From Bacillus sp. JCM 19034 (GTDB taxonomy: Bacteria; Bacillota; Bacilli; Bacillales; Bacillaceae_D): a stretch of 36,401 nucleotides of DNA. The stretch is taken from the NCBI RefSeq assembly GCF_001310635.1, contig NZ_BAXR01000028.1:1-36401 (forward strand). Direction: 5' to 3'. A program made the position numbers and the translations under genes. The notes below the pieces were generated by a model. The model had not been told where the DNA came from and did no database searches. It worked only from the letters and a program-made list of their open reading frames with translations. Positions 28,603-36,395 of this stretch are shown here, one piece after another (the stretch's first letter is position 1; each line of letters starts with the position of its first letter).

Positions 28603-29195
28603 TCAAGAAATTATACATTGTAGCTCCTCCTGGTCATATATTTGGTTCTCCAATAGATAAGGAATTAGTATAGAAGCTTGGTATTTATTGATCTCGTCTA
28701 TACTGACTCGAAGTTTTTTCTTACTTAGCGTTTTCTCGATAAGTTTTATCTGTTTGACAGATGGCTTATCATTCATCCATGATGTTTTACGGTTGAGTAC
28801 CATGCTTTTTTAGCCTCTCTTATTAATTCTAAAGCTGTCCGTTTATTAGACTTATAATAAAAAGGGATTTCTTCAAATAACCGTGTATCAAATTGATAGT
28901 CAGGCGTCCCAAATTGCTTCTTACTATATGCAAAAGGAGTACGGAGATCAATATATATGGCAATATCTTTCACAAACTTTTTCTTGTCTACTTGTATAAG
29001 AGTATCGTTTAATTCATTCATAAGAGCCCAATACTCGTAACAACTCTCAGCTGCTTTTTTGCGGTCGAACCCTTTCAAATACGCTTTTGGGGCCTTGCGT
29101 TGCTCCAAAATGGGGTATATTACAAATGCCTGCAACCAACGACTTACAAGCCTTTTTACATTCATCTGCTCACTTTCTATTAAATAATCAAACAT
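28603..29195 (-). CDS. Unrecognised gene downstream of the replication gene, frameshifted
   Basis: Frames 28773-29204 and 28603-28803 join when one A is added to the A4 run at 28785-28788, linking AWYSTVK to TSWMNDKPSVKQIKLIEKTL. The joined protein has about 196 residues, is basic and mostly helical. The ATG at 29195 follows AAAGGG; an in-frame TTG at 29204 is also possible. It starts 29 bases past the replication gene and is probably co-transcribed with it, so a role in replication or mobilization is plausible, but no domain is recognised. Confidence 0.55.
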
Positions 29196-29223
29196 TTCTA
29201 TCAACCCTTTCTTCTATCATTTT

Positions 29224-30288
29224 TTATTCCTCTGACAAGTTCCAGTCTATTGTTTTAATTGGATTGGGGATAAAGTTGATTCCCCAGTCCTTTGGGATGG
29301 TTACAGGATTCATCCCTATTTCCTTACAAGCATTTTCATAGTTCCTAAATGTGTTCAGGCTCCCTTTAACGGCAGTTTTTAAGGAACCGACTGTTTTGCC
29401 AGCAACGAATTGCTCCCTCGCTTTAGACACGCTTTTAGCTTGAGCAATTAGCCGTAACCACATTTTGATATTTACTTTCTTTTTAGTACTCCATTCAGTC
29501 GCCTCTACAATTTTGAATGCTTCACTTAGTGAATAATAGTCCGCTCGCCCCACTACTTTTTCATAGTAGTAACGTATTATCCACTCAGCTATATCTGTTC
29601 GTAAGTAGTCATACAAATTACTTTTACTAGGTAATTCAAACTTCTCACGTAAATGTTTTAACTTATTGAAATTCAAACACTGCACTTCAATTCGAAAAAT
29701 GTTATGTGCTTCTTCTATAAGATGAGAATTATATGAATTGGCATTTACCTTTTTTGAAATATGATCCAACTTGTCATAAAAGTTCAATATTACACTCTTA
29801 GCAACCCTGTAGGAGCTACCAGGCTTGTTGATAATATCTTTGTAGCGATATGGGTCCTTTCCTTGCTTAGATAATGCTACACACTCCTTTACGTACTCAG
29901 AAGTTAGATTTTTGGTGAAATCTATTCTTGAGACAAACCATCGGTCTGATCGTGACAATGTGCTTGATACAATTTTAATGGCTTCGTCTAAAGCTGTTCT
30001 CAGCTCTTTTACAGAGTCATATGAACAATCAAACACTTCAATCGTACTTCTACCAATTATAAGACTCTGTGGTTCTACTCTAAGGTAGATCCTGTAGCAC
30101 TCGTCAGTGACATAAGAAATATCTGCTGAAATTAACCCTGGTATGCTTACAGGAAGTTTCAACTCGCCCTTCTCCCTCTTTAAATCCTTAATGATCTCGG
30201 GTACTTCATAATGCTCGTAGTATCCTGTAAGAAGTTTAATTGCCTTCTTCTCATCTATTTTATTGTTAAGTTCAAATGTATGTATCAC
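29224..30288 (-). CDS. Putative replication initiator (phage/plasmid gene II/X-like)
   Basis: A 354-residue protein starting at GTG (AGGAG 9 bases ahead). Features of the gene II/X replication family are a substrate-binding strand WFVSRIDFTKNL in the first half and then VILNFYDKLDHISKK and NIFRIEVQCLNFNKLKHL. Such proteins nick one strand to start rolling-circle replication and can also act as relaxases in mobile elements. An integrated element with this gene may replicate after excision and be mobilized. The match is by pattern only, and I cannot point to the catalytic Tyr with certainty. A long hairpin lies just upstream. Confidence 0.5.
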   Translation of the reverse strand: MIHTFELNNKIDEKKAIKLLTGYYEHYEVPEIIKDLKREKGELKLPVSIPGLISADISYVTDECYRIYLRVEPQSLIIGRSTIEVFDCSYDSVKELRTALDEAIKIVSSTLSRSDRWFVSRIDFTKNLTSEYVKECVALSKQGKDPYRYKDIINKPGSSYRVAKSVILNFYDKLDHISKKVNANSYNSHLIEEAHNIFRIEVQCLNFNKLKHLREKFELPSKSNLYDYLRTDIAEWIIRYYYEKVVGRADYYSLSEAFKIVEATEWSTKKKVNIKMWLRLIAQAKSVSKAREQFVAGKTVGSLKTAVKGSLNTFRNYENACKEIGMNPVTIPKDWGINFIPNPIKTIDWNLSEE

Positions 30289-30319
30289 GAGACATCACTC
30301 CTATTCATATAAATCAGGA

Positions 30320-30368
30320 AAAGGGTACTATCGCTGCAACCATTGATACATCAGCAATAACACCCTTT
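30320..30368 (-). promoter_or_regulatory. Hairpin in the leader of the replication gene
   Basis: AAAGGGT (30320-30326) pairs with ACCCTTT (30362-30368); inside, ATTGCTG and CAGCGAT pair on the minus strand with one G-U. On the minus strand it runs into TTTTCC. It could end the regulator transcript, attenuate the replication gene, or be a replication origin structure. Confidence 0.5.
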
Positions 30369-30463
30369 AAAGTAGTTGTTGTTTTGTGCGTCATGATGTA
30401 ATTCTTTTTCTTTACCTTATTTTCTTACTTTATTCAGTGCTTTTTTAAAAATTTTCTCATTAA

Positions 30464-30814
30464 TTAAAAACTTATCGAATGTAACTCTTGTTCCAATTTT
30501 AATAAGTTTTGTTCCCAATTATTCACTATTCCTGGATGTCCTTTTAGAAAACCGTATAAAAGTTGTAGCTTTTCTGGTATACAGTCAACCTCAATTTGTA
30601 TGGTATGAATAGGATTGCTTGATTCAAAAAAATACGTATAAGGCCTATCAAAAATCATCATTAACTTGATTAATTGTTCTGCTTTAACTTTTGTTTTTCC
30701 TTGTTCTAATCTCCAGTATGCCGAGAGATCCATATTCATTGATTTCGCCATATCTTCAAGAGTTAGTTTCTTTTGTCCTCTTGCCTCTCTTAACTTGCAG
30801 TGATTAAATTTCAT
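30464..30814 (-). CDS. XRE-family transcriptional regulator
   Basis: A 116-residue protein with an N-terminal helix-turn-helix of the XRE/Cro type: LREARGQKKLTLEDMAKSMN, then LSAYWRLEQGKTKVKAEQLI. The remaining part is of unknown fold. The ATG at 30814 follows AAAGGA at a usual distance, so the in-frame upstream Met at 30832 is less likely. It lies upstream of the replication gene in the same direction and probably controls replication or excision genes of the element, like the repressors of ICEs and phages. Confidence 0.8.
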   Translation of the reverse strand: MKFNHCKLREARGQKKLTLEDMAKSMNMDLSAYWRLEQGKTKVKAEQLIKLMMIFDRPYTYFFESSNPIHTIQIEVDCIPEKLQLLYGFLKGHPGIVNNWEQNLLKLEQELHSISF

Positions 30815-30975
30815 AGCATCAAATCCTTTCATTTGGTTCTAATTGTTTAATTACACAGATTTTTAGCTATATACAAGTTTTTTTTGATAAATGGTAGTTT
30901 TATTGCATTCAAGAAATATTACCGTTCATTTACCGTATTTCAACGTCGCCAAGTAATAATGGTACAATGAATTAA

Positions 30976-31010
30976 TAAAGGGATTAAAACCGAGTTATCT
31001 CAATCCCTTT
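30976..31010. terminator. Probable terminator between the two XRE genes
   Basis: AAAGGGATT (30977-30985) pairs with AATCCCTTT (31002-31010). T-rich sequence follows on both strands, so it may work in either direction, most likely for the leftward gene at 31138-31437. Confidence 0.65.
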
Positions 31011-31137
31011 ATTTTCAATGATATATCGTTCAATTTGCACATTTATAAAAACGTTGGTTTAATCATGTTTCCTTCGTTTTTATAAAATTATAGTTATATA
31101 CTTGAAAGCACCTAGTTAGATCAATAAATATACTATC

Positions 31138-31437
31138 TCAATTCTTAATGCCAAAGCTCTCTAGTAACCTTTCAAGCTTTCTACTTGCTTCTATTTTTTC
31201 TAATGTTAATTTATATAACTTGGCTAATATCCTAGCATCTTTAACAGGCTCCCCCTTCTCTAATCTCGCCAGTCTTGAGTAGTGAATTCCCGTTTCTCTT
31301 GCTACAAATGCTCTTGTTAGTCCTAATTCTTCTCTCCATTTAATAATTTGCCTACCTTCTTCGATCCATAATTTTTTCTCTACCCTGTAAATTTGGTTTC
31401 TTAATTCCCAGTAAAACTCTTCTTCGTATTCCTTCAT
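31138..31437 (-). CDS. XRE-family transcriptional regulator (small)
   Basis: A 99-residue protein with a helix-turn-helix in the middle: IIKWREELGLTRAFVARETG, followed by IHYSRLARLEKGEPVKDARI. The ends are charged helices. AGGAGG precedes the ATG. A strong hairpin with a T-run lies in its leader (31467-31550), so expression may be set by attenuation. As the second regulator of the control region it may work against, or together with, the one at 30464-30814. Confidence 0.8.
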   Translation of the reverse strand: MKEYEEEFYWELRNQIYRVEKKLWIEEGRQIIKWREELGLTRAFVARETGIHYSRLARLEKGEPVKDARILAKLYKLTLEKIEASRKLERLLESFGIKN

Positions 31438-31466
31438 TTAAATTTCCTCCTTAAATTTTTCTACAT

Positions 31467-31550
31467 AAAAAACGCTCAGTTCGTCAATATATAAAAGGTA
31501 GAGATACATAGTTGACCATTCTCTACTTATACTTGACGCCTGAGCGTTTT
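31467..31550 (-). promoter_or_regulatory. Long nested hairpin in the leader of the XRE gene
   Basis: Three stems are nested: AAAACGCTCAG / CTGAGCGTTTT (31469-31479, 31540-31550), CGTCAA / TTGACG (31482-31487, 31533-31538) and GTAGAGA / TCTCTAC (31498-31504, 31520-31526). On the minus strand it ends in six T residues, about 20 bases before the ribosome binding site of the XRE gene. Confidence 0.7.
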
Positions 31551-32032
31551 ATCTAAAAGTGTATTATATTATCCTATTGTCATTTGTGTGAGTCTATCAT
31601 AAAGGGTTTAACAAACAAAGTCAATATTTATTATTAAATGCTAAAACATTTAACACATAAGGTCTGATGTCATTGGGCAAGTTACTATCCATGTTAGTTG
31701 TTTACATTGATTACTGCGATAGGAAGAGTAATCTGATCATACATGACCACAAAGACCATAAACCGTATTTCAACATAAATGAAAAATCCACTTCTCCCTA
31801 TATGTAAAATCTATGTACTAAGAATTAACACTTTACTTCAAATAGAAAGAGCATTCTATTGGAGAGAAATGTATCCTTCCAAGGCTGAGACAGATCACTT
31901 GAAGTCTCCTGAGCATGCTGCCATATAAAGTGACAATAACTCACCACAAATAACATCTATCTTTGCTAAAAGTGTTCTAATAAAACCGAAAGTGACAGGG
32001 TTCTAGTCTTTAAGAGACTTCCTTTTATAAAT
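31551..32032. other. Non-coding stretch between regulator and DUF1385 gene
   Basis: No gene is visible on either strand. The part around 31840-31960 has a higher GC content than its surroundings, but I cannot assign it. Confidence 0.4.
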
Positions 32033-32825
32033 TCAATCAGTTGGATTGTTCTGTTTAACGTTCCTATAATTTTCTTCTTCTCTAATTAAGGCTTCATATG
32101 AAGCCTTAGCTACCTTTAAATGAACGGATGATGGTTTTGATGTAAATAAAACAAATTGAATTATCGCACCAATCCCCAAAAATGGTTTTAGATATTTAGA
32201 CGGAATTTGAAATACTTCGTACGCCAAACTAAAACTTAAAGCAATTGAAATATAAATATTCATGTCGAAAAAAGAGAATAGTAAATTGAAAAGAAAAACA
32301 AAAACAACAATATTAGTACCACATTTTGAATGTACTCTTGAATGCTTCGCTACATCTATTAATTCAATGCTACCATTATATTCAAAAGATAAATCTGTCA
32401 TATGTTCAGCTGCGTGGTATTTTCCTAGATCGCTCATCTTAATAATCATAGTTGCAAATAACAATGAAATCGATAGTGTCAAAAAAAGTGATTATTAATC
32501 ATATAATATACAAACTGTAATGAGGAAAAGAATAAGCCACCCGAGTCCGTCTGTGCTGTACGCGTACCTACTAATAGTAGAATATAGAGTGGTAGTAATA
32601 TTATTACATAAAGCTTCCACTTATCAATTAATGGCTTGACAAACAGAAACAGCCCACGAATTAAAGGTATCTGGTTAATTAAATTATCAATTTTTCTAAG
32701 CTGCTTTCTCTTAGAGATTTCAACATGAATGGTTCCATCCCTTTTCCTTAAGGCTACCGATTTAAAATTTTCAGAGAAATAAGTTACACTATTAAACCGA
32801 CTGTGCCACCTTTTATTAACGACAT
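32033..32825 (-). CDS. YqhQ-like DUF1385 membrane protein, frameshifted twice
   Basis: Three reading-frame pieces make one protein of 264 residues when a base is added at two runs (near 32792 and the A7 run at 32481-32487). It begins MSLIKGGTVGL and continues NSVTYFSENFKSVALRKRDG, then IDNLINQIPLIRGLFLFVKP. The last piece has the family motif KYHAAEHMTDLSF and SRVHSKCGTNIV, with several membrane spans. The ATG at 32825 has GAGGAGG ahead. YqhQ is a chromosomal membrane protein of unknown role in Bacilli, so a divergent copy as island cargo is unusual. Confidence 0.75.
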
Positions 32826-33205
32826 GACTTCCTCCTCTACATATTAACATATACCTGTTTACACAATTCCCTGTCAGATTAGTTGCTATTCTTTTTTAGT
32901 TTTCTCCTCTATTTCAATTGAAGTTATCCTCATATAATAGAGAAAATTTCTCTTAAATTAAAAGTCATTTACAAGTTTAAAGTCAATCTTTGCAATAAAA
33001 CTTTTCAAACTAAACAACATAAATTAGTGAAAAAGACCTATATTATAACTTTTTAAGATCAACTATAACAATCATCATTTAATGTTCCTTCAAAATATAA
33101 TGACAACATAATGAATTGGGTTCCTATATTTTCTTATTGACTTTGAACTGCAAAACTTGTAAAGTATATCTACAACTTAATATGTACTGAATACTTACAA
33201 TAGAT
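32826..33205. other. AT-rich intergenic region
   Basis: No gene and no clear motif is seen. It should hold the promoter of the leftward DUF1385 gene. Confidence 0.4.
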
Positions 33206-33285
33206 AAAACGCGTTAGCATAAGACACTAAGACTTAGACTACTCTCTAAGTCTAGAATTATCAGCAAACGCGTTTTTTGTTTTTC
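33206..33285 (+). terminator. Long hairpin with T-run, possible small-RNA terminator
   Basis: AAAACGCGTT-A-GC (33206-33218) pairs with GC-AAACGCGTTTT (33264-33276), with an inner hairpin TAGACT / AGTCTA (33235-33254), and is followed by TTTTTTGTTTTTC. No coding gene lies upstream on this strand, so it may end a small RNA. Confidence 0.6.
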
Positions 33286-33683
33286 TTTCTTATAAGCTAA
33301 TCTCATGCACTGACGCCTTACTCTATATAATAGGCAGTTATGGAAAAGGGTGTCACCTATATTAAGCAAAAATTGTTTAGTGAAACTTAGACTTGACCTA
33401 GATCCTCTATGGCCATAGTTTTTCTAAGAAAATGTACGATAGTTAAAGTTGGCACACAACAAAGACATACCCGTTTCTACATAATAAACTAATCAGTCGT
33501 CTGATGATATGACCTCTTTAAGTTACTCAGTTTTATGTTGTCATGTGGTTAACTTTTTTGTACGAAATATACCTCTAGATAAAGTGTAAAAAGTAATTGA
33601 TACGGTGAGGATCTACCAATTCAATAATATATTGCACATACTGTTGAAATTATTTCGAGAATAAATTTACGGAGAAATAGTAT
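33286..33683. other. Non-coding region ahead of the DUF771 gene
   Basis: About 400 bases with no gene. The promoter of the DUF771 and integrase genes should lie here; I cannot assign it with confidence. Confidence 0.4.
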
Positions 33684-34003
33684 ATGCAACAGTTATCAGT
33701 GGATTTAACCATCCAAATCCCATCAGATTTAGTACTTATTTCTAAAATTGAACTTCAAGATCTAAAAAACAACAATTAGTCGGAATCTATTGGACGATGA
33801 AGGATCTTGAATCTAGGATGAATCGCAAGCATGAATGGATTAAAGAGCATGTCCTTTACCCCAATAAATTCAGAAAACTTCTTGACGTGGAAAATGGAGG
33901 ATTTGTATTTTACCCAAAAATTAAAGGACAAACATGGTCCTTTCATGCCCAAAAAATGGCGGAGTTTTTAGATAAAAACTTTCATCAGATCTTTTCTAAT
34001 TGA
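33684..34003 (+). CDS. DUF771 protein, possible excisionase, frameshifted
   Basis: GGAG precedes the ATG at 33684, giving MQQLSVDLTIQIPSDLVLIS. The frame stops after an A6 run (33764-33769); adding one A leads into LVGIYWTMKDLESRMNRKHE and FRKLLDVENGGFVFYP, for a total of 106 residues. DUF771 proteins are small helix-turn-helix-like proteins of Gram-positive phages and integrative elements. The place just upstream of the integrase and the size would suit a recombination directionality factor (Xis), but this is inference from position. Confidence 0.7.
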
Positions 34004-34041
34004 TATGTCTGATTCAAAAATTAAATAAAACTTGTTAAAAT

Positions 34042-34075
34042 AAGGGGGACCTATTTCGACGGGCCACCCTTTTTA
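34042..34075 (+). terminator. Terminator between DUF771 and integrase genes
   Basis: AAGGGGG-A-CC (34042-34051) pairs with GGCC-A-CCCTT (34062-34071), one bulge per strand, and is followed by a T-run. It lies 39 bases past the DUF771 stop and 22 bases before the integrase start, so the two are not simply co-transcribed. Confidence 0.7.
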
Positions 34076-34097
34076 AATGTAAAATGGAGGGAAACTT

Positions 34098-35206
34098 ATG
34101 GCCAGCATTCAAAAAAGAGGTAAAACTTATCAATATACTATTAGTCATACTGTTAATGGAAAACCAAAACCCATTAGAAAAGGAGGTTTCCGAACAAAGA
34201 AAGAAGCTCAAATAGCTGCGGCAGAAATAGAGTCACAAATGAACAAAGGCATACTTCCTCATCTAACACCAGTTCCAATTGATCAATATTTCGATAGATG
34301 GTTTAAGCTTTATAAAACAAATATTAGTGTAACTACACGAAAACACTATGAATATACATCTAATGCTATTAAAGAATATTTTGGTAGCAAACCACTACAA
34401 GAGATTACTAAACACGACTACCAGATGTTTATCAACCAGTTCGGTTCTAATAAAGCTAAAGAAACCGTAGAAAAGGTCAACACTCATATACGTGCTTGTA
34501 TAAAGGATGCTGTAGATGAGCAAATCATTCATCGTGACTTTACAAGAAATGCTGTAATAACTTGGACAGTACCTGCTAAAAAGTCTGCAGAAAAACATCT
34601 AGGCTATAAGGAAAGCGAATTGCTACTAAAAGAAATTTGGAAGAAGCTTGATAAAGGATTAGGTTATTCATTACTACTATTAGGGTTAACCTCTGGGATG
34701 CGTTTCGGAGAGATGGTTGGACTTACGAGGAAAGACTTTAATTTTGAAAGTAACACGGTCACAATTAATAAAACTTGGGCTATTTAAAACGCCACCCTGA
34801 AGGTTTTGGTCCGACAAAAAATGAACAGTCGAATCGCACGATAAAAATGGATGGCCAAACGATGAGACATTTTAAAGAGCTATTTAAAACTACACCGACA
34901 AATATACACCAGTTGGTTTTTTACAGCCCTAGTTCCAAATATAAAGTAATAAGTAATACTAATGCAAACAAGCTACTAAAGAAAACATTGCTAGAACTTG
35001 GTATAACACCAATATCCATTCATGGCTTACGACACACTCATGCTAGTGTAATCTTGTATAAAAAAGTTTCTATACACTACGTCAGTGAACGACTAGGTCA
35101 TGGCGATATTGATACCACATTAAAACAATACACCCACGTCATTAAAGAGTTACGCGAGAAAGATGAACTCGGAACAGTTAATACATTTGAGCAAATGGTG
35201 GTGTAA
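34098..35206 (+). CDS. int: Site-specific tyrosine integrase of the island
   Basis: Frames 34098-34787 and 34775-35206 join after adding one G to the GGG run at 34777-34779, giving 369 residues (NKTW-GYLKRHPEGFGPTKN). The N-terminal arm-DNA-binding domain (MASIQKRGKTYQYTISHTVN) is as in ICEBs1 and Tn916-group integrases. It is followed by a core-binding domain, and the catalytic Arg (LTSGMRFGEMVGL), HxxR (ISIHGLRHTHAS), His (ERLGHGDIDTT) and Tyr nucleophile (LKQYTHV) are all present. It catalyses integration at, and excision from, the tRNA-Leu 3' end next to which it lies. GGAGGG precedes the ATG. Confidence 0.93.
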
Positions 35207-35211
35207 TTCTT

Positions 35212-35229
35212 GTGTAAAAAATGTGTAAA
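35212..35229. repeat. Right arm-type integrase site (candidate)
   Basis: GTGTAAAAAATGTGTAAA matches the left-end sequence at 13306-13323 with one difference. A related TGTAAAATATGT copy lies at 35337-35348, close to the att core. Confidence 0.6.
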
Positions 35230-35273
35230 ACCAGTTCAAAATCAATCGTTTTCTATCGTAAACTCAATTAATA

Positions 35274-35314
35274 TAAAAAGCTCGTAAATCCTTATATATC
35301 AAGGCTTACGAGCT
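35274..35314 (-). terminator. Element-borne terminator for the tRNA operon
   Basis: AGCTCGTAA (35279-35287) pairs with TTACGAGCT (35306-35314), with inner CCTT / AAGG pairing, and on the minus strand is followed by TTTTTATAT. It lies 40 bases past the tRNA-Leu 3' end and replaces the operon's own terminator, which is now at 13190-13221. Confidence 0.8.
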
Positions 35315-35354
35315 AATAATCAGTTATTAAACTTAATGTAAAATATGTAGATGA

Positions 35355-35374
35355 TACCGGTGGTCGGGGTCGAA
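35355..35374. repeat. attR: attachment core inside tRNA-Leu(CAA)
   Basis: This is the second copy of the 20-bp core TACCGGTGGTCGGGGTCGAA. It forms the 3' end of the intact tRNA gene, so integration restores the tRNA. Confidence 0.92.
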
Positions 35375-35436
35375 CCGACACTCCAGAAGGAACACGATTT
35401 TGAGTCGTGCGCGTCTGCCAATTCCGCCACACCGGC
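35355..35436 (-). tRNA. tRNA-Leu(CAA), integration target
   Basis: An 82-base gene with a long variable arm; the anticodon loop is CTCAAAA (anticodon CAA). The acceptor stem GCCGGTG pairs with CACCGGT, ending in a G-U pair; CCA is not encoded. It is the last gene of the tRNA operon. Confidence 0.95.
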
Positions 35437-35445
35437 ATATACAAA

Positions 35446-35472
35446 TGAAAAAACGATTTAGAAAAATCGTTT
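35446..35472 (-). terminator. Hairpin between tRNA-Arg and tRNA-Leu(CAA)
   Basis: AAACGATTT (35451-35459) and AAATCGTTT (35464-35472) are perfectly complementary, with a T-run on the minus strand. It looks like an intrinsic terminator or processing signal within the operon. Confidence 0.6.
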
Positions 35473-35478
35473 AAAGAA

Positions 35479-35554
35479 TGGCGCGCCTGAGAGATTCGAA
35501 CTCCCGACCTTTTGATTCGTAGTCAAACACTCTATCCAGCTGAGCTAAGGGCGC
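35479..35554 (-). tRNA. tRNA-Arg(ACG), one base missing in the acceptor stem
   Basis: The anticodon loop is CTACGAA (ACG) and CCA is encoded. The 5' strand GCGCCCT needs AGGGCGC on the 3' side, but the sequence has AGGCGC, one G short. Either the gene is dead or the base was lost in assembly. Confidence 0.88.
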
Positions 35555-35557
35555 ATA

Positions 35558-35646
35558 TGGTGCCGAGGGCCGGACTTGAACCGGCACGGTAGTCACCTAC
35601 CGCAGGATTTTAAGTCCTGTGTGTCTGCCAATTCCACCACCCCGGC
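35558..35646 (-). tRNA. tRNA-Leu(UAA)
   Basis: An 89-base class II tRNA; anticodon loop CTTAAAA (anticodon TAA). The acceptor GCCGGGG pairs with CCTCGGC; CCA is encoded. Confidence 0.95.
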
Positions 35647-35666
35647 AAGGCAGAAAATATATAATG

Positions 35667-35739
35667 TGGAGGCGGCACGGATTCGAACCGGGGGATAAGG
35701 GTTTTGCAGACCCGTGCCTTACCACTTGGCTATGCCGCC
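35667..35739 (-). tRNA. tRNA-Cys(GCA), T-stem two bases short
   Basis: Anticodon loop CTGCAAA (GCA), acceptor GGCGGCA with TGCCGCC and encoded CCA. Between the T-loop and the acceptor strand there are only three bases (CCG) where five (CCGGG, to pair CCCGG) are needed, which suggests two G residues are missing. Confidence 0.9.
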
Positions 35740-35758
35740 AATCACTTAATGCAAAAAA

Positions 35759-35833
35759 TGGAGCGGAAGACGAGATTCGAACTCGCGACCCCCACCTTGG
35801 CAAGGTGGTGTTCTACCACTGAACTACTTCCGC
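35759..35833 (-). tRNA. tRNA-Gly(GCC)
   Basis: A 75-base gene with anticodon GCC in the loop TTGCCAA. The acceptor GCGGAAG pairs with CTTCCGC; CCA is encoded. Confidence 0.95.
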
Positions 35834-35837
35834 AAAA

Positions 35838-35911
35838 TGGCTGGGCTAGCAGGATTCGAACCTGCGCATGACGGAATCAAAATCCGTTGCCTTACCGCTT
35901 GGCGATAGCCA
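35838..35911 (-). tRNA. tRNA-Gln(UUG), one base missing at the 5' end
   Basis: Anticodon TTG in the loop TTTTGAT; CCA is encoded. The 3' strand TAGCCCA needs TGGGCTA, but the 5' end reads TGGCTA, one G short. Confidence 0.9.
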
Positions 35912-35916
35912 TTATA

Positions 35917-35993
35917 TGGGGCGGCTGATGGGAATCGAACCCACGAATGTCGGAATCACAATCCGATGCGTTAACCACTTCGCCACAACCGCC
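35917..35993 (-). tRNA. tRNA-His(GTG)
   Basis: Anticodon GTG in the loop TTGTGAT. The extra 5' G typical of tRNA-His is present, the acceptor GCGGTTG pairs with CAGCCGC, and CCA is encoded. Confidence 0.95.
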
Positions 35994-36016
35994 ACAATAT
36001 TAACCTATACACTAAT

Positions 36017-36090
36017 TGGCAGGGGCAGTAGGAATCGAACCCACACCGGAGGTTTTGGAGACCTCTGTTCTACCGTTAAACTATGCCCCT
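36017..36090 (-). tRNA. tRNA-Trp(CCA)
   Basis: Anticodon CCA in the loop CTCCAAA. The acceptor AGGGGCA pairs with TGCCCCT; the 3' CCA is encoded. Confidence 0.95.
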
Positions 36091-36093
36091 AAA

Positions 36094-36178
36094 TGGTGGA
36101 GGGGGACGGATTCGAACCGCCGAACCCTAAGGGAGCGGATTTACAGTCCGCCGCGTTTAGCCACTTCGCTACCCCTCC
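36094..36178 (-). tRNA. tRNA-Tyr(GTA)
   Basis: An 85-base class II tRNA with anticodon GTA in the loop CTGTAAA. The acceptor GGAGGGG pairs with CCCCTCC; CCA is encoded. Confidence 0.95.
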
Positions 36179-36244
36179 AAAACAACAATATCTATAATAC
36201 ACAATTTACTATTATTCGTCAATATAAATTTCAAATAAAGTAAA

Positions 36245-36317
<73 letters not shown>

Positions 36318-36323
36318 AAATGA

Positions 36324-36395
36324 TGCTTGGGACGGAATCGAACCGCCGACACATGGATTTTCAGTCCATTGCTCTACCGACTGAGCTACCAAGCC
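36324..36395 (-). tRNA. tRNA-Phe(GAA), one base missing in the acceptor stem
   Basis: Anticodon GAA in the loop CTGAAAA. The 5' strand GGCTTGG needs CCAAGCC at the 3' end, but the sequence has CCAAGC then A, one C short. The operon continues beyond the window edge. Confidence 0.92.

Larger units (their letters stand above)
13242..35374. mobile_element. 22-kb integrated defence island in tRNA-Leu(CAA)
   Basis: The element lies between two exact 20-bp copies of a tRNA-Leu 3' end, has a tyrosine integrase beside the right end, and carries arm-type repeats at both ends. It also encodes a DUF771 protein, XRE regulators, a gene II/X-like replication protein, and four defence modules (type I R-M, PARIS-like pair, nuclease-TPR gene, SIR2 protein). 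No conjugation ATPase or other transfer gene is seen, so it is probably an integrative mobilizable element or a satellite that needs a helper, not a self-transmissible ICE. Confidence 0.88.

Noticed and set aside
30932..31774. Two copies of ACCGTATTTCAAC flanking the small XRE gene
   Set aside because: A 13-base match is expected by chance in AT-rich DNA of this length, and the copies lack symmetry.
33390..33580. Apparent long inverted repeat around GTACGA sequences
   Set aside because: Only short blocks pair, with many mismatches; no stable structure.
35597..36243. Open frames of 67-75 codons with motifs such as GIEPT and EDEIRTRDP on both strands
   Set aside because: They run through tRNA genes on sense or antisense strands; such peptides are well-known spurious translations of tRNA genes.
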